35,436 nucleotides of DNA from Marinilabiliales bacterium (GCA_002869435.1 PKSX01000256.1:1-35436); one strand, 5' to 3'; positions 1 to 9,401 are shown, counted from the stretch's first letter. Made by a program: numbers and translations. Notes: generated by a model not told the origin, from the sequence alone.

Positions 1-3
1 CAC

Positions 4-717
4 ATGGCACGGGTATTCATAGTTGAAGACGAAGAAATCATTCTGGAAAAACTCCTCATTTTACTGGAAGAGTTGGAGCACGATGTAGCAGGTCACGCCG
101 ACAATGCTGACGAGGCTTTTGACAAAATCAAAGCCAGCGATGCCGATCTGGTGCTGCTCGATATAGCCCTGCCCGGCAAAAACAACGGAATTTCCATTGG
201 GAAACAAATTAACGAGCAGCTCGATATTCCGTTTATATTTACCTCTTCTTTTCAGGACAAGGAAACCATTGGCGAAGCTGCAGAAACCAACCCGGTGACC
301 TATCTGACTAAGCCCATACAAAAAGGCGATCTGCTGGCTGCCATTGAGCTGGCTTTGCGACATAAAAAACTTGAAAAGACTGAATCGGGAGAGTCCAAAG
401 ATGTTTTTTATACCAAAATCGGAGATAAACTAAGTAAGATAGAGGTTTCAGATATACATTGGATCAATGCCGCCGACTCCAATTACTGTGATTTGACCGT
501 AAAAGACGGCCGCAAAGTTTCGCTGCGCACTTCCCTGCTCCGCTTGCTCGAACAATTGCCTGCAGACTTCATCCAAACCCACCGGCAATATGCTGTTCGT
601 CTCAGCGTCGTAGACCATATCAATCTAAAAGAACAGGCAATCTACATTGACGATGAAGCCATTCCGCTTGGCAGGAGCTATAAGGATGAGTTCATGAAAA
701 GAATTGAGCGAATGTGA
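4..717 (+). CDS. LytTR-family response regulator
   Basis: Two-domain response regulator of 237 aa. The receiver domain spans about residues 1-120. It shows the acidic pocket (E8, D9), the likely phospho-acceptor D53 in LLDIALPG, T80 in FIFTSS, and the conserved K103 in YLTKP. A LytTR DNA-binding domain follows (about 133-237, with THRQYAV and IPLGRSYKDEF). By family it is a phosphorylation-controlled transcription factor. The start lies three bases into the window, so upstream context is missing. LytTR regulators normally pair with LytS-type kinases. The kinase downstream is a different (HisKA/NtrY-like) type and lies 171 bases away, so the real partner may be upstream of the window. Confidence 0.93.
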   Translation: MARVFIVEDEEIILEKLLILLEELEHDVAGHADNADEAFDKIKASDADLVLLDIALPGKNNGISIGKQINEQLDIPFIFTSSFQDKETIGEAAETNPVTYLTKPIQKGDLLAAIELALRHKKLEKTESGESKDVFYTKIGDKLSKIEVSDIHWINAADSNYCDLTVKDGRKVSLRTSLLRLLEQLPADFIQTHRQYAVRLSVVDHINLKEQAIYIDDEAIPLGRSYKDEFMKRIERM

Positions 718-821
718 TTTGAGATTTTAAGACACGGATTTACTAAAAAACCTGTCAGGTCCAACCCCTGCATCAGCGTAATTCCGTAATAAAAGAAGAT
801 ACTGCGTTAACCCGCGTCTCC

Positions 822-849
822 TTTCCACTTTCCACCTTACACTTTCCAC
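822..849 (+). repeat. three TTTCCAC copies in 7-base register
   Basis: TTTCCAC occurs at 822-828, 829-835 and 843-849, so the copies are offset by 7 and 14 bases. They lie between the response regulator and the histidine kinase, just before a weak TATTTTAG box (863-870). The outer copies are 21 bases apart, the spacing typical of LytTR direct-repeat sites. The sequence itself does not match the LytTR consensus I know. Operator function is inference only. Confidence 0.4.
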
Positions 850-888
850 AAAAATAATTTCGTATTTTAGCAAAACTAAACTCATTCC

Positions 889-3800
889 ATGAAAGCGCGA
901 AATCCAGCCGGTCGTAAAATCATCTTTCAGATCATGATTCTGCTGGCTGCGGGTGTATTTTATTTTGCGCTGCATCTGGCCAAAGACAAATCGCTTAATG
1001 CCGAAAAAGATGCTGAGCGAATTAGTCAAAATCTAACTGAAGAGATTTCACGGGTTGACACCATGATAAAGAGTATTTTGGAGATAGAAAGTAATCATAG
1101 CCAGATTCATCTCTTTCAAAACGACTCATTATTAAACGATCTGGAAGAAGCAAATACCAGTCTTTTCATTTTCGACAGCGATTCATTAGTTTTCTGGAGT
1201 AATGAGCAAACCCCTGTTCCTGATCTGGGACAGAATTTGAACAAAGCTATTGTTTTCAACGGAAATGGCTATTACTATGCTCAGACGGCAGTGGAGGGGC
1301 AATACCAAATCATTTTACTGATGCTGATTCAGCAAAAATTTCAGTACCAGAATGAGTACCTGCCTCAGACTTTCAACCCTGATATATACAACGGGCGCCG
1401 GTACAAGATTAGCTCTGAGAACGATTCCGTGGCTGCCACCGTAAAAATGCCAAACGGCGAATCGGCCTTTAATATAAGTATCCGCGAAGACATTAAGCCA
1501 AATACTCCATTAGAAGAGACTATTATTTTCCTTCTGATTATTCTCTCTTTTGTGCTTTTTACCATAGGTGTATACAGAACGCTCAGTTTTTTCGGCTGGT
1601 TCCGTAAGCTCAGAATCTGGAGATGGCTCGTTTTACTTGCTCTTCCTGTTGGCATGTTTTATCTTGGCGATTATCTGATCAGCCTAAAAGCATTAAGTCA
1701 TTTATCGATCAACAATCCTGAGTTATTTGCTCTGAGCGAACGATTCCATAATTTATTCACGCTGCTTAATTTCCTTTTCTGGAGCCTTATTCTATTGGTC
1801 TTTCTGGTGAGAGAGTTCCTTCTGATCTCAGGTCTGAAACACAAGAGTTTATTGTTGAGACAAATACTACTGGTCTTTTCAAACATTTCAGCCGTCCTAC
1901 TTTCCTGCCTGGCATTGCAATTTCTTGACGACATCCTTTTTAATTCCAGCATCAGCCTGGTATTCAATGATATATTCGCGGTTAATGAGAGCTTCTTATA
2001 CATATTTCTGGCATTATTTCTCATTTTCGCAGGAATTATTCTGCTGCATTATGTGACCATAATTATGCTGCTGCGCATGAAAATAAAGCTCCGCCATTGG
2101 GGTATTTATGTCATCATCAGCGGAGTTGCATTGTTATTGCTCATCTTCATTATTCAATACCGTCCTGAAATCGTTTTCGGAGTATTTGCCTATATCATTC
2201 TGATGCAATACATTTTCACGCATCAGCTAAAAAAGAGTAAATTACTCTACGTATTCATTCAGCTGTTTTTCATTTCTGCATTCAGTACCATTATTATTAA
2301 CGATATCAATTTCAGAAAACAATCTGAGAACCTTAATCTGCTAACCCTAAAACTGGCTACTGAGCAAGATCCCCTGGCGGAAGACATTTATGATGACGTG
2401 AAACCAGAGATTGAAGGCGACACCTTGCTTCTCAACAGACTTCTTGAGGGTGACCCTGATTTCAATATAGGCGAATATCTGAAAAAGACGCACTTCAGCG
2501 GATATCTTAGTCAGTATCAAATACAGGTAACTCTGTGCCGTGCAAATGAAGAGCTTATAATTCAACCTTCCAACGAAGTAGTAAGCTGTTTAAACTTTTT
2601 TGAGGAACTTGCACTAATAAGGGGCATACCCACATTGGCTAGCGACTTGTATTTCATTGACGACGGTACAGGAAGGGGAAATTACCTGGCAATTCTTACT
2701 TTAGGTGATTCAGTAAACACAAGGTATATGTTCATTGAGCTTATACCACCAACATATGAAACCGGCCTTGGCTATCCAGACCTACTGGTGGATAAAGACA
2801 GCCGAACAAAAACTTTACCCGGAGCAATGTCTTATGCCAGATATCTGAAAGGCGAACTGATCAATCATTACGGTAAATACCGATATTCCACCATAATTAC
2901 TGAAGAGCTGGCACAAATGAAAGATGGTGAGTTCATACAGTCAGACGGATTCATTCACCTGAAAACCAAGCTAAACGACGGCCTATTTCTTGTTTTAACG
3001 GTAAGCGATCGTACATTCATGGATAAGATTGCACCGTTTACATATCTGTTTATCATCTTTACGCTTTTTACCGGAATTTTCATATTACTCAGTGGTCGTT
3101 TCTGGAATTTCAACCTGAAGTGGAAATACACTTTCTCCGCCCGTCTGCGCTGGCTAGTTCTTTTTGTAATGGTGCTTAGTTTCTTCGTGGCAGGAATTAT
3201 TGCCATGTATAACATGAACAGCCTGAATGAAAACAAGAACAGTGAGAATATCTCTGAAAAAGCTCATTCACTGCTAATTGAACTTGAAAACAAACTCACA
3301 AACTACAATTATCTGGGAAATGAAGACAAGGAATATATTTCCTCGTTAATGATTAAATTTTCAAATGTTTTCTTCACCGATATAAATGTCTATGGTCTGA
3401 ACGGAGATCTACTTGGCTCTTCCCGTCCACAGGTATTTGATAAAAATCTGATTTCAAGATATATGAATCCCGGAGCCTATAATGCTCTGGCCAATAATCA
3501 TAATTCTTTCTTTTCTCAGACTGAATTTATTGGTAAAATGGCTTATACATCTGCATACATTCCAATCAGAAATTATAATAATAATGTAATTGCCTACCTG
3601 AATTTGCCATACTTTGCCCGGGAAGAAGAGCTAAGTCGTGAAATATCGCTCTTCATGACAACCTTTATCAATATTTACCTGATTATGATTTTGATAACTG
3701 TGATGATTACAGTAATCATTTCAAATTATGTAACGCACCCGCTGCGAATGATCAAAGAAAAGCTCAGAACCATTAAACTGGGTTCGGTTAACGAAAAAAT

Positions 3801-4563
3801 CACCTGGCAAAAGAAAGATGAAATCGGAGAACTCGTATTCGAATATAATCGAATGATTGATGAGCTGGCTGAGAAGGCTGAGTTACTGGCCCGAAATGAG
3901 CGTGAAATGGCATGGCGTGAAATGGCCAAACAAGTGGCACACGAGATAAAGAATCCACTTACCCCCATGAAACTCAGCACACAATATCTTGAACGTGCAT
4001 GGCAGGATAATTCTGACGATTTTGACGAGCGGCTGAAAAGGTTCACAAGCACCATGATTGAGCAAATAAACAACTTGTCGGAAATTGCCTCGGAGTTTTC
4101 AAACTTTGGAAAGATGCCTGAATCGAAAGTTGAAAAGATCTGCATCAACGATATTATTAGTGGTGTTATAACATTATTCCGAACCGAAGACTACGACATA
4201 GTATTTGAACAACCCGATGAGGCGCTTTATGTTATGGGTGATGAAAGCCGGGTTTTAAGAGTCTTCAATAACTTGTTTAAAAACGCACAACAAGCATTTG
4301 TTGCCGATCGCCGCGGAAAAATTTCCGTTCATCTTAGCCACAATGGAAATAAATCACTAATCTCTGTTAGCGATAACGGATCCGGAGTTCCCGAAGACGT
4401 GCAGCGTCGTATATTCCAGCCCAATTTCACCACAAAATCAAGCGGTACGGGTCTCGGCCTTGCTATGGTTAAGAACATTCTTACAGAAATGGGTGGAAAT
4501 ATCAGCTTTGAATCTAAAGCCGGCGAAGGAACTACGTTTTTTATTGAGTTGCCGTTGGTTTGA
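889..4563 (+). CDS. Large multi-span NtrY-like sensor histidine kinase
   Basis: A membrane histidine kinase of 1224 aa. Hydrophobic segments suggest about 12 membrane spans: one at 10-30, a block of about eight between 210 and 471, then about 718-738, 752-775 and 925-945. These leave at least three extracytoplasmic regions (about 31-209, 472-717 and 776-924). A HAMP-like linker follows. The phospho-acceptor is H1018 in VAHEIKNPLTP, and the ATPase domain has an N box (NLFKNAQQAF) and G boxes (DNGSGVP, GTGLGLAM). The HEIKNPLTP motif is typical of NtrY-type kinases. No response regulator follows directly. The LytTR regulator upstream is an atypical partner. The ligand cannot be read from the sequence. 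Confidence 0.93.
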   Translation: MKARNPAGRKIIFQIMILLAAGVFYFALHLAKDKSLNAEKDAERISQNLTEEISRVDTMIKSILEIESNHSQIHLFQNDSLLNDLEEANTSLFIFDSDSLVFWSNEQTPVPDLGQNLNKAIVFNGNGYYYAQTAVEGQYQIILLMLIQQKFQYQNEYLPQTFNPDIYNGRRYKISSENDSVAATVKMPNGESAFNISIREDIKPNTPLEETIIFLLIILSFVLFTIGVYRTLSFFGWFRKLRIWRWLVLLALPVGMFYLGDYLISLKALSHLSINNPELFALSERFHNLFTLLNFLFWSLILLVFLVREFLLISGLKHKSLLLRQILLVFSNISAVLLSCLALQFLDDILFNSSISLVFNDIFAVNESFLYIFLALFLIFAGIILLHYVTIIMLLRMKIKLRHWGIYVIISGVALLLLIFIIQYRPEIVFGVFAYIILMQYIFTHQLKKSKLLYVFIQLFFISAFSTIIINDINFRKQSENLNLLTLKLATEQDPLAEDIYDDVKPEIEGDTLLLNRLLEGDPDFNIGEYLKKTHFSGYLSQYQIQVTLCRANEELIIQPSNEVVSCLNFFEELALIRGIPTLASDLYFIDDGTGRGNYLAILTLGDSVNTRYMFIELIPPTYETGLGYPDLLVDKDSRTKTLPGAMSYARYLKGELINHYGKYRYSTIITEELAQMKDGEFIQSDGFIHLKTKLNDGLFLVLTVSDRTFMDKIAPFTYLFIIFTLFTGIFILLSGRFWNFNLKWKYTFSARLRWLVLFVMVLSFFVAGIIAMYNMNSLNENKNSENISEKAHSLLIELENKLTNYNYLGNEDKEYISSLMIKFSNVFFTDINVYGLNGDLLGSSRPQVFDKNLISRYMNPGAYNALANNHNSFFSQTEFIGKMAYTSAYIPIRNYNNNVIAYLNLPYFAREEELSREISLFMTTFINIYLIMILITVMITVIISNYVTHPLRMIKEKLRTIKLGSVNEKITWQKKDEIGELVFEYNRMIDELAEKAELLARNEREMAWREMAKQVAHEIKNPLTPMKLSTQYLERAWQDNSDDFDERLKRFTSTMIEQINNLSEIASEFSNFGKMPESKVEKICINDIISGVITLFRTEDYDIVFEQPDEALYVMGDESRVLRVFNNLFKNAQQAFVADRRGKISVHLSHNGNKSLISVSDNGSGVPEDVQRRIFQPNFTTKSSGTGLGLAMVKNILTEMGGNISFESKAGEGTTFFIELPLV

Positions 4564-4711
4564 GACCCGAAAACTATCGGGATGAGAACTTTAGCTTAGA
4601 CTATGGAACTAAGAAATTCTTATCTGGAAACTTGAACCCTGAAGTGAAAAAAAATAAGTAAAAAATAACACTTACGAAGAAATTTTCAAGCCTGACGCGA
4701 TGAAAGCGTGA

Positions 4712-6259
4712 TTAATATATCACAAAGCCTTTAGTCAGATTCACTTCATTGGAATGAATCCGAAGTGTATAGTACCCGCTTTGCAATCCATACTCTTCTC
4801 CGCTGATCTGCAGATTATGCCGCCCGGGGCCTTGCTCTTCCTGTAATACAATGGCAACAATCTGTCCCATAGCATTTATTATTGAAACATCGACAGTCAT
4901 ATATTCATGCAGTTTATATGATGCCATAAATATATCGGCAGAAGGATTGGGATATATATCGATTTGTCCGCTTATCATTGGTTCAGTTTCAATTCCTGAA
5001 ATAGCAGCCGTATCAATAATTGCAGAGTAAATACTTTGTACTGAAAGATCCATACGTCCCCATATTGGGCGCACAACCCCATTATGAGCAGACACATTGG
5101 TATAATCACCAAAAAATATACTTTCACTTGGAGTAAACGGCGATTCACTCACCCGGAAATTCTCAAAAGTAGATCCGCCATCTTTTGAAACGGCCATATA
5201 AACGTCAGTCCGGTTATCATCATAATTACGACGATCATACCACACAAACCAAAGGTATCCGGTAGCTTGATCAATATCCATCCATGTAAAGAACTGGTGC
5301 TTACCAGTGGTATCATCATTAACTTTTACAGGAGCAGACCAGGTATTGCCACCATCAGTACTTTTTGACAGAAACACATCGGTATTATGTGATCCGTTTC
5401 TCTGATCCGTCCAGTTTACATAGATTGCTCCATGGTTTGGACCGCCACTGAGATCACAATCCGTAACTGGTAAACCATTGCAGCGGTTTGTTCCCGGAAC
5501 ATAAAAATCCCACCCCCCAATCTGATCACTAATAAAAATATCATTATCCAGCCACGTGGTTCCTCCATCAAGACTACGATCGAAAACAATCCCTTCAGGT
5601 CCGGTCCACGCCACATACACTTCTCCGTTAGGACCCACAGCAGGCACAGCGCCTTCGGTGGTTTCATCGCTATCAATACAATCGCCTGCAACTTCATTTA
5701 TTCGTAAAGCTGCTGACCAGGTAAGTCCCCCATCGAGTGATTTTGAAAACATAATATTTGAGCTGTCAGTAGAAATAGTTGAGCCATATTCATCAAACTG
5801 TGTCCAGGTAAGATACATAGCATTGGTATTTCGGTCAACAGCCACCCATTGTTTATCCTGTGCTTTTGTTCCGTTAAGTCCTGTAAAGGTTCCATCACTC
5901 CATGTCCCAGTTAATGAATCAAGTTTCTGGCATACTATCCTGTCTATCAAATTGCCGGAAGGCGGATTGGATAAGTGGAAAAAATAAAATGCACCGGCAG
6001 TATCCACACCAATTACAGGATCTCCCCATACACCATAGCTGGAACTCATTTTTCCTTCAGTCCATGTAACCCCCCCATCATCACTTACATACACGTTGTT
6101 CAAATTGGCACCTGCAACAATTTCTTGCGTATTTTTCGGATTAATCAGTATGGATGGTTCATTTGGTGAGTCGGTTGTGCTAATCAGAATATTGGTATGC
6201 TGCGCATGTACCGAATACATTGTCAGAAAAATAAGAAACAGAAAATAAAACTTACTCAT
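4712..6259 (-). CDS. Secreted Asp-box (BNR) protein with T9SS sorting domain
   Basis: Exported protein of 515 aa. A signal peptide (about 1-19, ending VHA) is followed by a probable beta-propeller with five Asp-box motifs of the form S-x-D-G-G-x-T-W/F, near residues 59, 174, 229, 300 and 358. A type A T9SS sorting domain occupies about 432-515 (IDIYPNPSAD near its start, GYYTLRIHS near its end). It should cross the outer membrane through the type IX system and be released or anchored. Such proteins are often annotated as sialidases. I see Asp boxes but no clear arginine triad or FRIP motif, so enzymatic activity is not supported. It is transcribed divergently from the DUF4476 gene. Confidence 0.85.
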   Translation of the reverse strand: MSKFYFLFLIFLTMYSVHAQHTNILISTTDSPNEPSILINPKNTQEIVAGANLNNVYVSDDGGVTWTEGKMSSSYGVWGDPVIGVDTAGAFYFFHLSNPPSGNLIDRIVCQKLDSLTGTWSDGTFTGLNGTKAQDKQWVAVDRNTNAMYLTWTQFDEYGSTISTDSSNIMFSKSLDGGLTWSAALRINEVAGDCIDSDETTEGAVPAVGPNGEVYVAWTGPEGIVFDRSLDGGTTWLDNDIFISDQIGGWDFYVPGTNRCNGLPVTDCDLSGGPNHGAIYVNWTDQRNGSHNTDVFLSKSTDGGNTWSAPVKVNDDTTGKHQFFTWMDIDQATGYLWFVWYDRRNYDDNRTDVYMAVSKDGGSTFENFRVSESPFTPSESIFFGDYTNVSAHNGVVRPIWGRMDLSVQSIYSAIIDTAAISGIETEPMISGQIDIYPNPSADIFMASYKLHEYMTVDVSIINAMGQIVAIVLQEEQGPGRHNLQISGEEYGLQSGYYTLRIHSNEVNLTKGFVIY

Positions 6260-6275
6260 AACAATTGATTTGTTT

Positions 6276-6308
6276 CAAATATACAACTTCTCTTAGCAGA
6301 CATGCAAA
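6276..6308 (-). promoter_or_regulatory. Bacteroidota-type promoter of the Asp-box gene
   Basis: On the minus strand, a perfect TATATTTG box (6283-6276) lies 16 bases before the start codon. A TTTG (6308-6305) lies 21 bases further upstream. This matches the TTTG/TAnnTTTG Bacteroidota promoter, with a spacer slightly longer than usual. Confidence 0.6.
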
Positions 6309-6475
6309 CCGTAAACTTAGATGCATGTACCTTTGACTTAATGATTTATTTTTTCTTACGTAAAAATAATGTCTATATTTACCTTCGGCAAGAGTTTACC
6401 TTCAATTTAATCTTTTCGGTATAGTTTTTGGAAATTCTGCCACGTAAATTTTGTTTCACAAAAACCACCATAATT

Positions 6476-7438
6476 ATGAAAAAACTCATTACACTATCAT
6501 TTGTTTTTCTTCTTGTCCTTTCAGCAACAGCTCAGCTAAAAACAAATCTCGTGTTTTTTACTGAACAGGGAGAAAAATTCTATGTTGTTTTAAACGGGAT
6601 TCAACAGAATGCCGAACCCCAAACCAATGTTAAAGTAACTGATCTGATTCAGCCCGGATATAAACTAAAGATCATTTTTGAAGAAGAAAGTTTCGGAGAA
6701 ATTGATAAGAATTTAATGTTCAATCAGGGAACAGAAACCACTTTTAATATTAAGAAAAACAACAAAGGAAAATATGTTGTACGATATCAGAGCGAAGTAC
6801 CAATTGCCCAGGCTGCACCTCCTGCCCCGAATCAAAATGTAGTGGTGTATACTACAACCGCACCCGCACCTGCAACAACCACAACAGTTACACATAGCGA
6901 ATCAACAACAGTTGTGAACGATGGAAACGGTGGCGGTGAAAATGTATCCATGGGTGTAAACGTTAACGATAATGGTGCCGGCGTAAACATTAATATGAAT
7001 GTAAATGCCAGTGGCACAGCTGTTGAGAGCAGCTCTTATTCCACAACTACTACAACCACCACGACTTCAACATATTCTGAAACCCCTCCTCCAACAAGGG
7101 AAGTATATGTCATGCCCGGATATAATGGCCCAACCGGATGCCCATGGCCCGTTGACGATGTGCAATATGAATCGATGTATAACACCATTGCTTCAAAAGA
7201 CTTCGATGAAAGTAAACTCACCATTGCAAAACAAATTATCGGATCAAATTGCTTAACCTGCTCTCAGGTAAAACAAATTATGCTGCTCCTCGATTTTGAG
7301 GATAACAGACTTGATCTTGCAAAGTTTGCCTACGGACACACCTACGACATTGGCAATTACTATATGCTAAACGATGCTTTTGATTTCGAATCCACTATTG
7401 AAGAACTTGATGAATATATTAACGGCTATCGCTGGTAA
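6476..7438 (+). CDS. Exported DUF4476 domain protein
   Basis: Protein of 320 aa. I take the ATG at 6476 rather than the TTG at 6428 in the ORF track, because it opens directly onto a clean signal peptide (MKKLITLSFVFLLVLSATAQ). An N-terminal domain of about 100 residues is followed by a long Ala/Pro/Thr/Val and Asn/Gly low-complexity linker (about 115-220). A C-terminal alpha-helical DUF4476 domain (about 225-320) contains ILGS-like helices and a CLTC pair. DUF4476 proteins are common in Bacteroidota and have no established function. A clear terminator follows, so the gene is probably monocistronic. Confidence 0.8.
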   Translation: MKKLITLSFVFLLVLSATAQLKTNLVFFTEQGEKFYVVLNGIQQNAEPQTNVKVTDLIQPGYKLKIIFEEESFGEIDKNLMFNQGTETTFNIKKNNKGKYVVRYQSEVPIAQAAPPAPNQNVVVYTTTAPAPATTTTVTHSESTTVVNDGNGGGENVSMGVNVNDNGAGVNINMNVNASGTAVESSSYSTTTTTTTTSTYSETPPPTREVYVMPGYNGPTGCPWPVDDVQYESMYNTIASKDFDESKLTIAKQIIGSNCLTCSQVKQIMLLLDFEDNRLDLAKFAYGHTYDIGNYYMLNDAFDFESTIEELDEYINGYRW

Positions 7439-7454
7439 AGAATATTAATTTGAC

Positions 7455-7486
7455 AACCCTGATCATTTATGGTCAGGGTTTTTTAT
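7455..7486 (+). terminator. Intrinsic terminator after the DUF4476 gene
   Basis: Stem AACCCTGA (7455-7462) pairs with TCAGGGTT (7473-7480). It can extend by a wobble and a C-G pair to leave a 6-base loop. T-rich sequence follows directly (TTTTTTATTTC overlapping the stem end). Confidence 0.88.
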
Positions 7487-7542
7487 TTCACAGGCAACCA
7501 ATCACTCACAAACACTGTCAAAAACCTAAACAAAAGCTAATG

Positions 7543-7575
7543 TCAGAATACTTTTCTGATAATAGTGTATCTTTA
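7543..7575 (+). promoter_or_regulatory. Inverted repeat and -7 box of the C10 peptidase gene
   Basis: TATCTTTA (7568-7575) is one base from the TAnnTTTG -7 consensus and lies 14 bases before the ATG. Just upstream is a perfect 6-base inverted repeat, TCAGAA (7543-7548) and TTCTGA (7554-7559) with a 5-base spacer. It covers the region where the -33 element would be. Operator function is inferred from position only. Confidence 0.4.
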
Positions 7576-7589
7576 CAAAAAATAATTTC

Positions 7590-9299
7590 ATGAGATTTTT
7601 ACTTCTTATTGTGCTGTTTTCAGTTTTAAGTTATGGCGTCATTGCGCAAAGTGTAAGTCAGTCTGAAGCACAAAAATATGCCACCGAATTTATGTCGGAT
7701 TTCACCGGAGAAGATATGACTATGCAATTGCAGCAAAATGCAGCAAAATTATACGACCGGTTTTTTGTTTTTATCAATAATGACAATACGGCTTTCACCG
7801 TAATTTCAAAAAACAAACAAGCATTCCCAATAATTGCCTTCAGTACCGAAAGTGGATTTACAGATCCAATGCCTATAAGCGTAGAATCGTATTTCAACTG
7901 GATTGATGATCAGTTGCATCACATTGATACCACAGCTCCGATTTTCAATCAAAATGTAGCGGATGCATGGGAATCGCTTGAAACAAACGGTTTCTTACCT
8001 CAAACCGGTAAAAACGTAAGCCCCTTATGTGAAACCACCTGGGATCAGGGATGCTATTATAATGAAGACTGCCCCGCAGAATCTACAGGCCCGTGCGGAC
8101 ATTGCTATGCAGGATGTGTTGCTACGGCAATGGCACAAGTAATGAAATATCATTCTTACCCTGAAACCGGACAGGGTACACATATATATGGAACTGCTGA
8201 ATATCCGAATTTAAGTGCTGACTTTGGTGCTACTACTTACGTATGGGACAATATGCCAAATAGCATATCATCTAGCAATCAATATATTGCTGAGCTTTTA
8301 TTCCATTTGGGTGTTTCGGTAGACATGAGTTATTCTCCATCCGGCTCCGGAGCAAGTACCATTACTTCCAGAGATGCTTTTGTCGACTATTTCAGATACA
8401 GCGACTATTGTTTCCGTGCAGAAAAAAACAACTTTCCGGATGTCGACTGGATTTATCTCATTGAAAATGAATTACAGTCAAGGCGCCCTCTGCTTTATCG
8501 TGGAACCGGCAGTGGCGGTCATGCTTTTGTACTTGACGGTATGCAGAACTCAAATCTTTTTCATTTCAACTGGGGTTGGAGCGGAGCTTATAATGGATAC
8601 TTCACCATAAATAATCTGAGGCCCGGCGGAGGAGATTTCACTACAGATCAGGCTGCGATATTTGCGCTTGAACCTGCTGAAACAGATATGATATACTGTA
8701 ATGAATACAATACATTTACAGCATTATCTGACACCATCAGAGACGGAAGCGGAGAATACAGATATGGCAATAACACCGGATGCAAATGGACAATCTCACC
8801 TCCGGGAGCAGGGTTAATCTATATCAATTTTCTTGAAATGGCGACTGAAAAAGATGTTGATGAAATCTCAATTTATCAGGGAACTTCTACATCTGACCCG
8901 CTTGTTACCAGAGTTAGCGGATTTGATATCCCTAATGAGATACTCGTCTGGGGTCCTTCAGCCTATGTTACATTCTATTCAGATGGAATGATGCGTGCCG
9001 ACGGATTCACATTTGTTTATACATCAAGTCATGTCAGCATTGAAGAAGCATGGAATCATGATATGATAACCGTATACCCTAATCCGGCCGCAGATTTCAT
9101 TAATATTGAAATTGACAATAAAATTGATGGCCTGATTCAGAGTATAGAACTGATTAACGGACAGGGGCAAATCGTTGAATCTAAAGCCTGCACTGACGAT
9201 AAAATCATATTTAGAATAGACGAGTTAACACCTGGTGTATATTTCTTACGCTTCAGCAATGATAATGAGGTTATTGTGAAACCTGTAGAGCTTATTTAG
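7590..9299 (+). CDS. Secreted C10 (streptopain-like) cysteine peptidase with CUB and T9SS domains
   Basis: A protein of 569 aa. The order is: signal peptide (1-19), an inhibitory prodomain (about 20-140), the C10 peptidase domain (about 145-362), a CUB-like domain (about 366-480) and a type A T9SS sorting domain (about 490-569, VYPNPAADF). The catalytic cysteine is probably C176 in AGCVATAMAQVMKYH and the histidine H311 in GGHAFVLDG. The FHFNWGWSG motif completes the family signature. A Cys-rich insert (about 147-176) precedes the active site. By family it is an extracellular protease made as a zymogen and exported through Sec and then T9SS. Its substrate is unknown. Confidence 0.92.
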   Translation: MRFLLLIVLFSVLSYGVIAQSVSQSEAQKYATEFMSDFTGEDMTMQLQQNAAKLYDRFFVFINNDNTAFTVISKNKQAFPIIAFSTESGFTDPMPISVESYFNWIDDQLHHIDTTAPIFNQNVADAWESLETNGFLPQTGKNVSPLCETTWDQGCYYNEDCPAESTGPCGHCYAGCVATAMAQVMKYHSYPETGQGTHIYGTAEYPNLSADFGATTYVWDNMPNSISSSNQYIAELLFHLGVSVDMSYSPSGSGASTITSRDAFVDYFRYSDYCFRAEKNNFPDVDWIYLIENELQSRRPLLYRGTGSGGHAFVLDGMQNSNLFHFNWGWSGAYNGYFTINNLRPGGGDFTTDQAAIFALEPAETDMIYCNEYNTFTALSDTIRDGSGEYRYGNNTGCKWTISPPGAGLIYINFLEMATEKDVDEISIYQGTSTSDPLVTRVSGFDIPNEILVWGPSAYVTFYSDGMMRADGFTFVYTSSHVSIEEAWNHDMITVYPNPAADFINIEIDNKIDGLIQSIELINGQGQIVESKACTDDKIIFRIDELTPGVYFLRFSNDNEVIVKPVELI

Positions 9300-9313
9300 C
9301 ATTCTAAATAAGC
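9290..9313 (+). terminator. Stem-loop spanning the C10 peptidase stop codon
   Basis: Perfect 10-base inverted repeat GCTTATTTAG (9290-9299) and CTAAATAAGC (9304-9313) with a CATT loop. The peptidase stop codon lies in the left arm. T-rich sequence follows only after a gap, with seven T's around 9330. It is therefore a weak terminator candidate, or a site serving the feoAB promoter immediately downstream. Confidence 0.5.
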
Positions 9314-9342
9314 CCTATTTACTCCATTCTTTTTTTATATCG

Positions 9343-9373
9343 TTTCAGGAAAGCACAATATTATGTACTTTTG
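9343..9373 (+). promoter_or_regulatory. Promoter of feoAB
   Basis: TTTC (9343-9346), a 19-base spacer, then TACTTTTG (9366-9373). The -7 box is a perfect TAnnTTTG and the spacing is ideal for the Bacteroidota housekeeping sigma factor. It leaves a leader of about 20-25 bases before the ATG. I see no obvious Fur box overlapping it. Confidence 0.65.
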
Positions 9374-9401
9374 TTTTTCCTATTTAAACCTGTTCTAAAT
9401 A

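Noticed and set aside
3726-4148. 140-aa minus-strand ORF opposite the histidine kinase catalytic region
   Set aside because: Antisense to the conserved HAMP/DHp region. No independent support.
4566-4581. CCCGA/TCGGG inverted repeat after the histidine kinase as a terminator
   Set aside because: Only five base pairs and no T-run on either strand.
5556-5987. 143-aa plus-strand ORF opposite the Asp-box gene
   Set aside because: Repeats derive from the Asp-box codons read antisense. The sense protein has a signal peptide and T9SS domain.
4712-6259. Naming the Asp-box protein an exo-alpha-sialidase
   Set aside because: Five Asp boxes are present, but no FRIP motif or convincing arginine triad. 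Asp boxes alone also occur in non-enzymatic propellers.
6428-6475. Upstream TTG start for the DUF4476 protein
   Set aside because: It would place 16 charged and polar residues before a perfect signal peptide that starts at the ATG at 6476.
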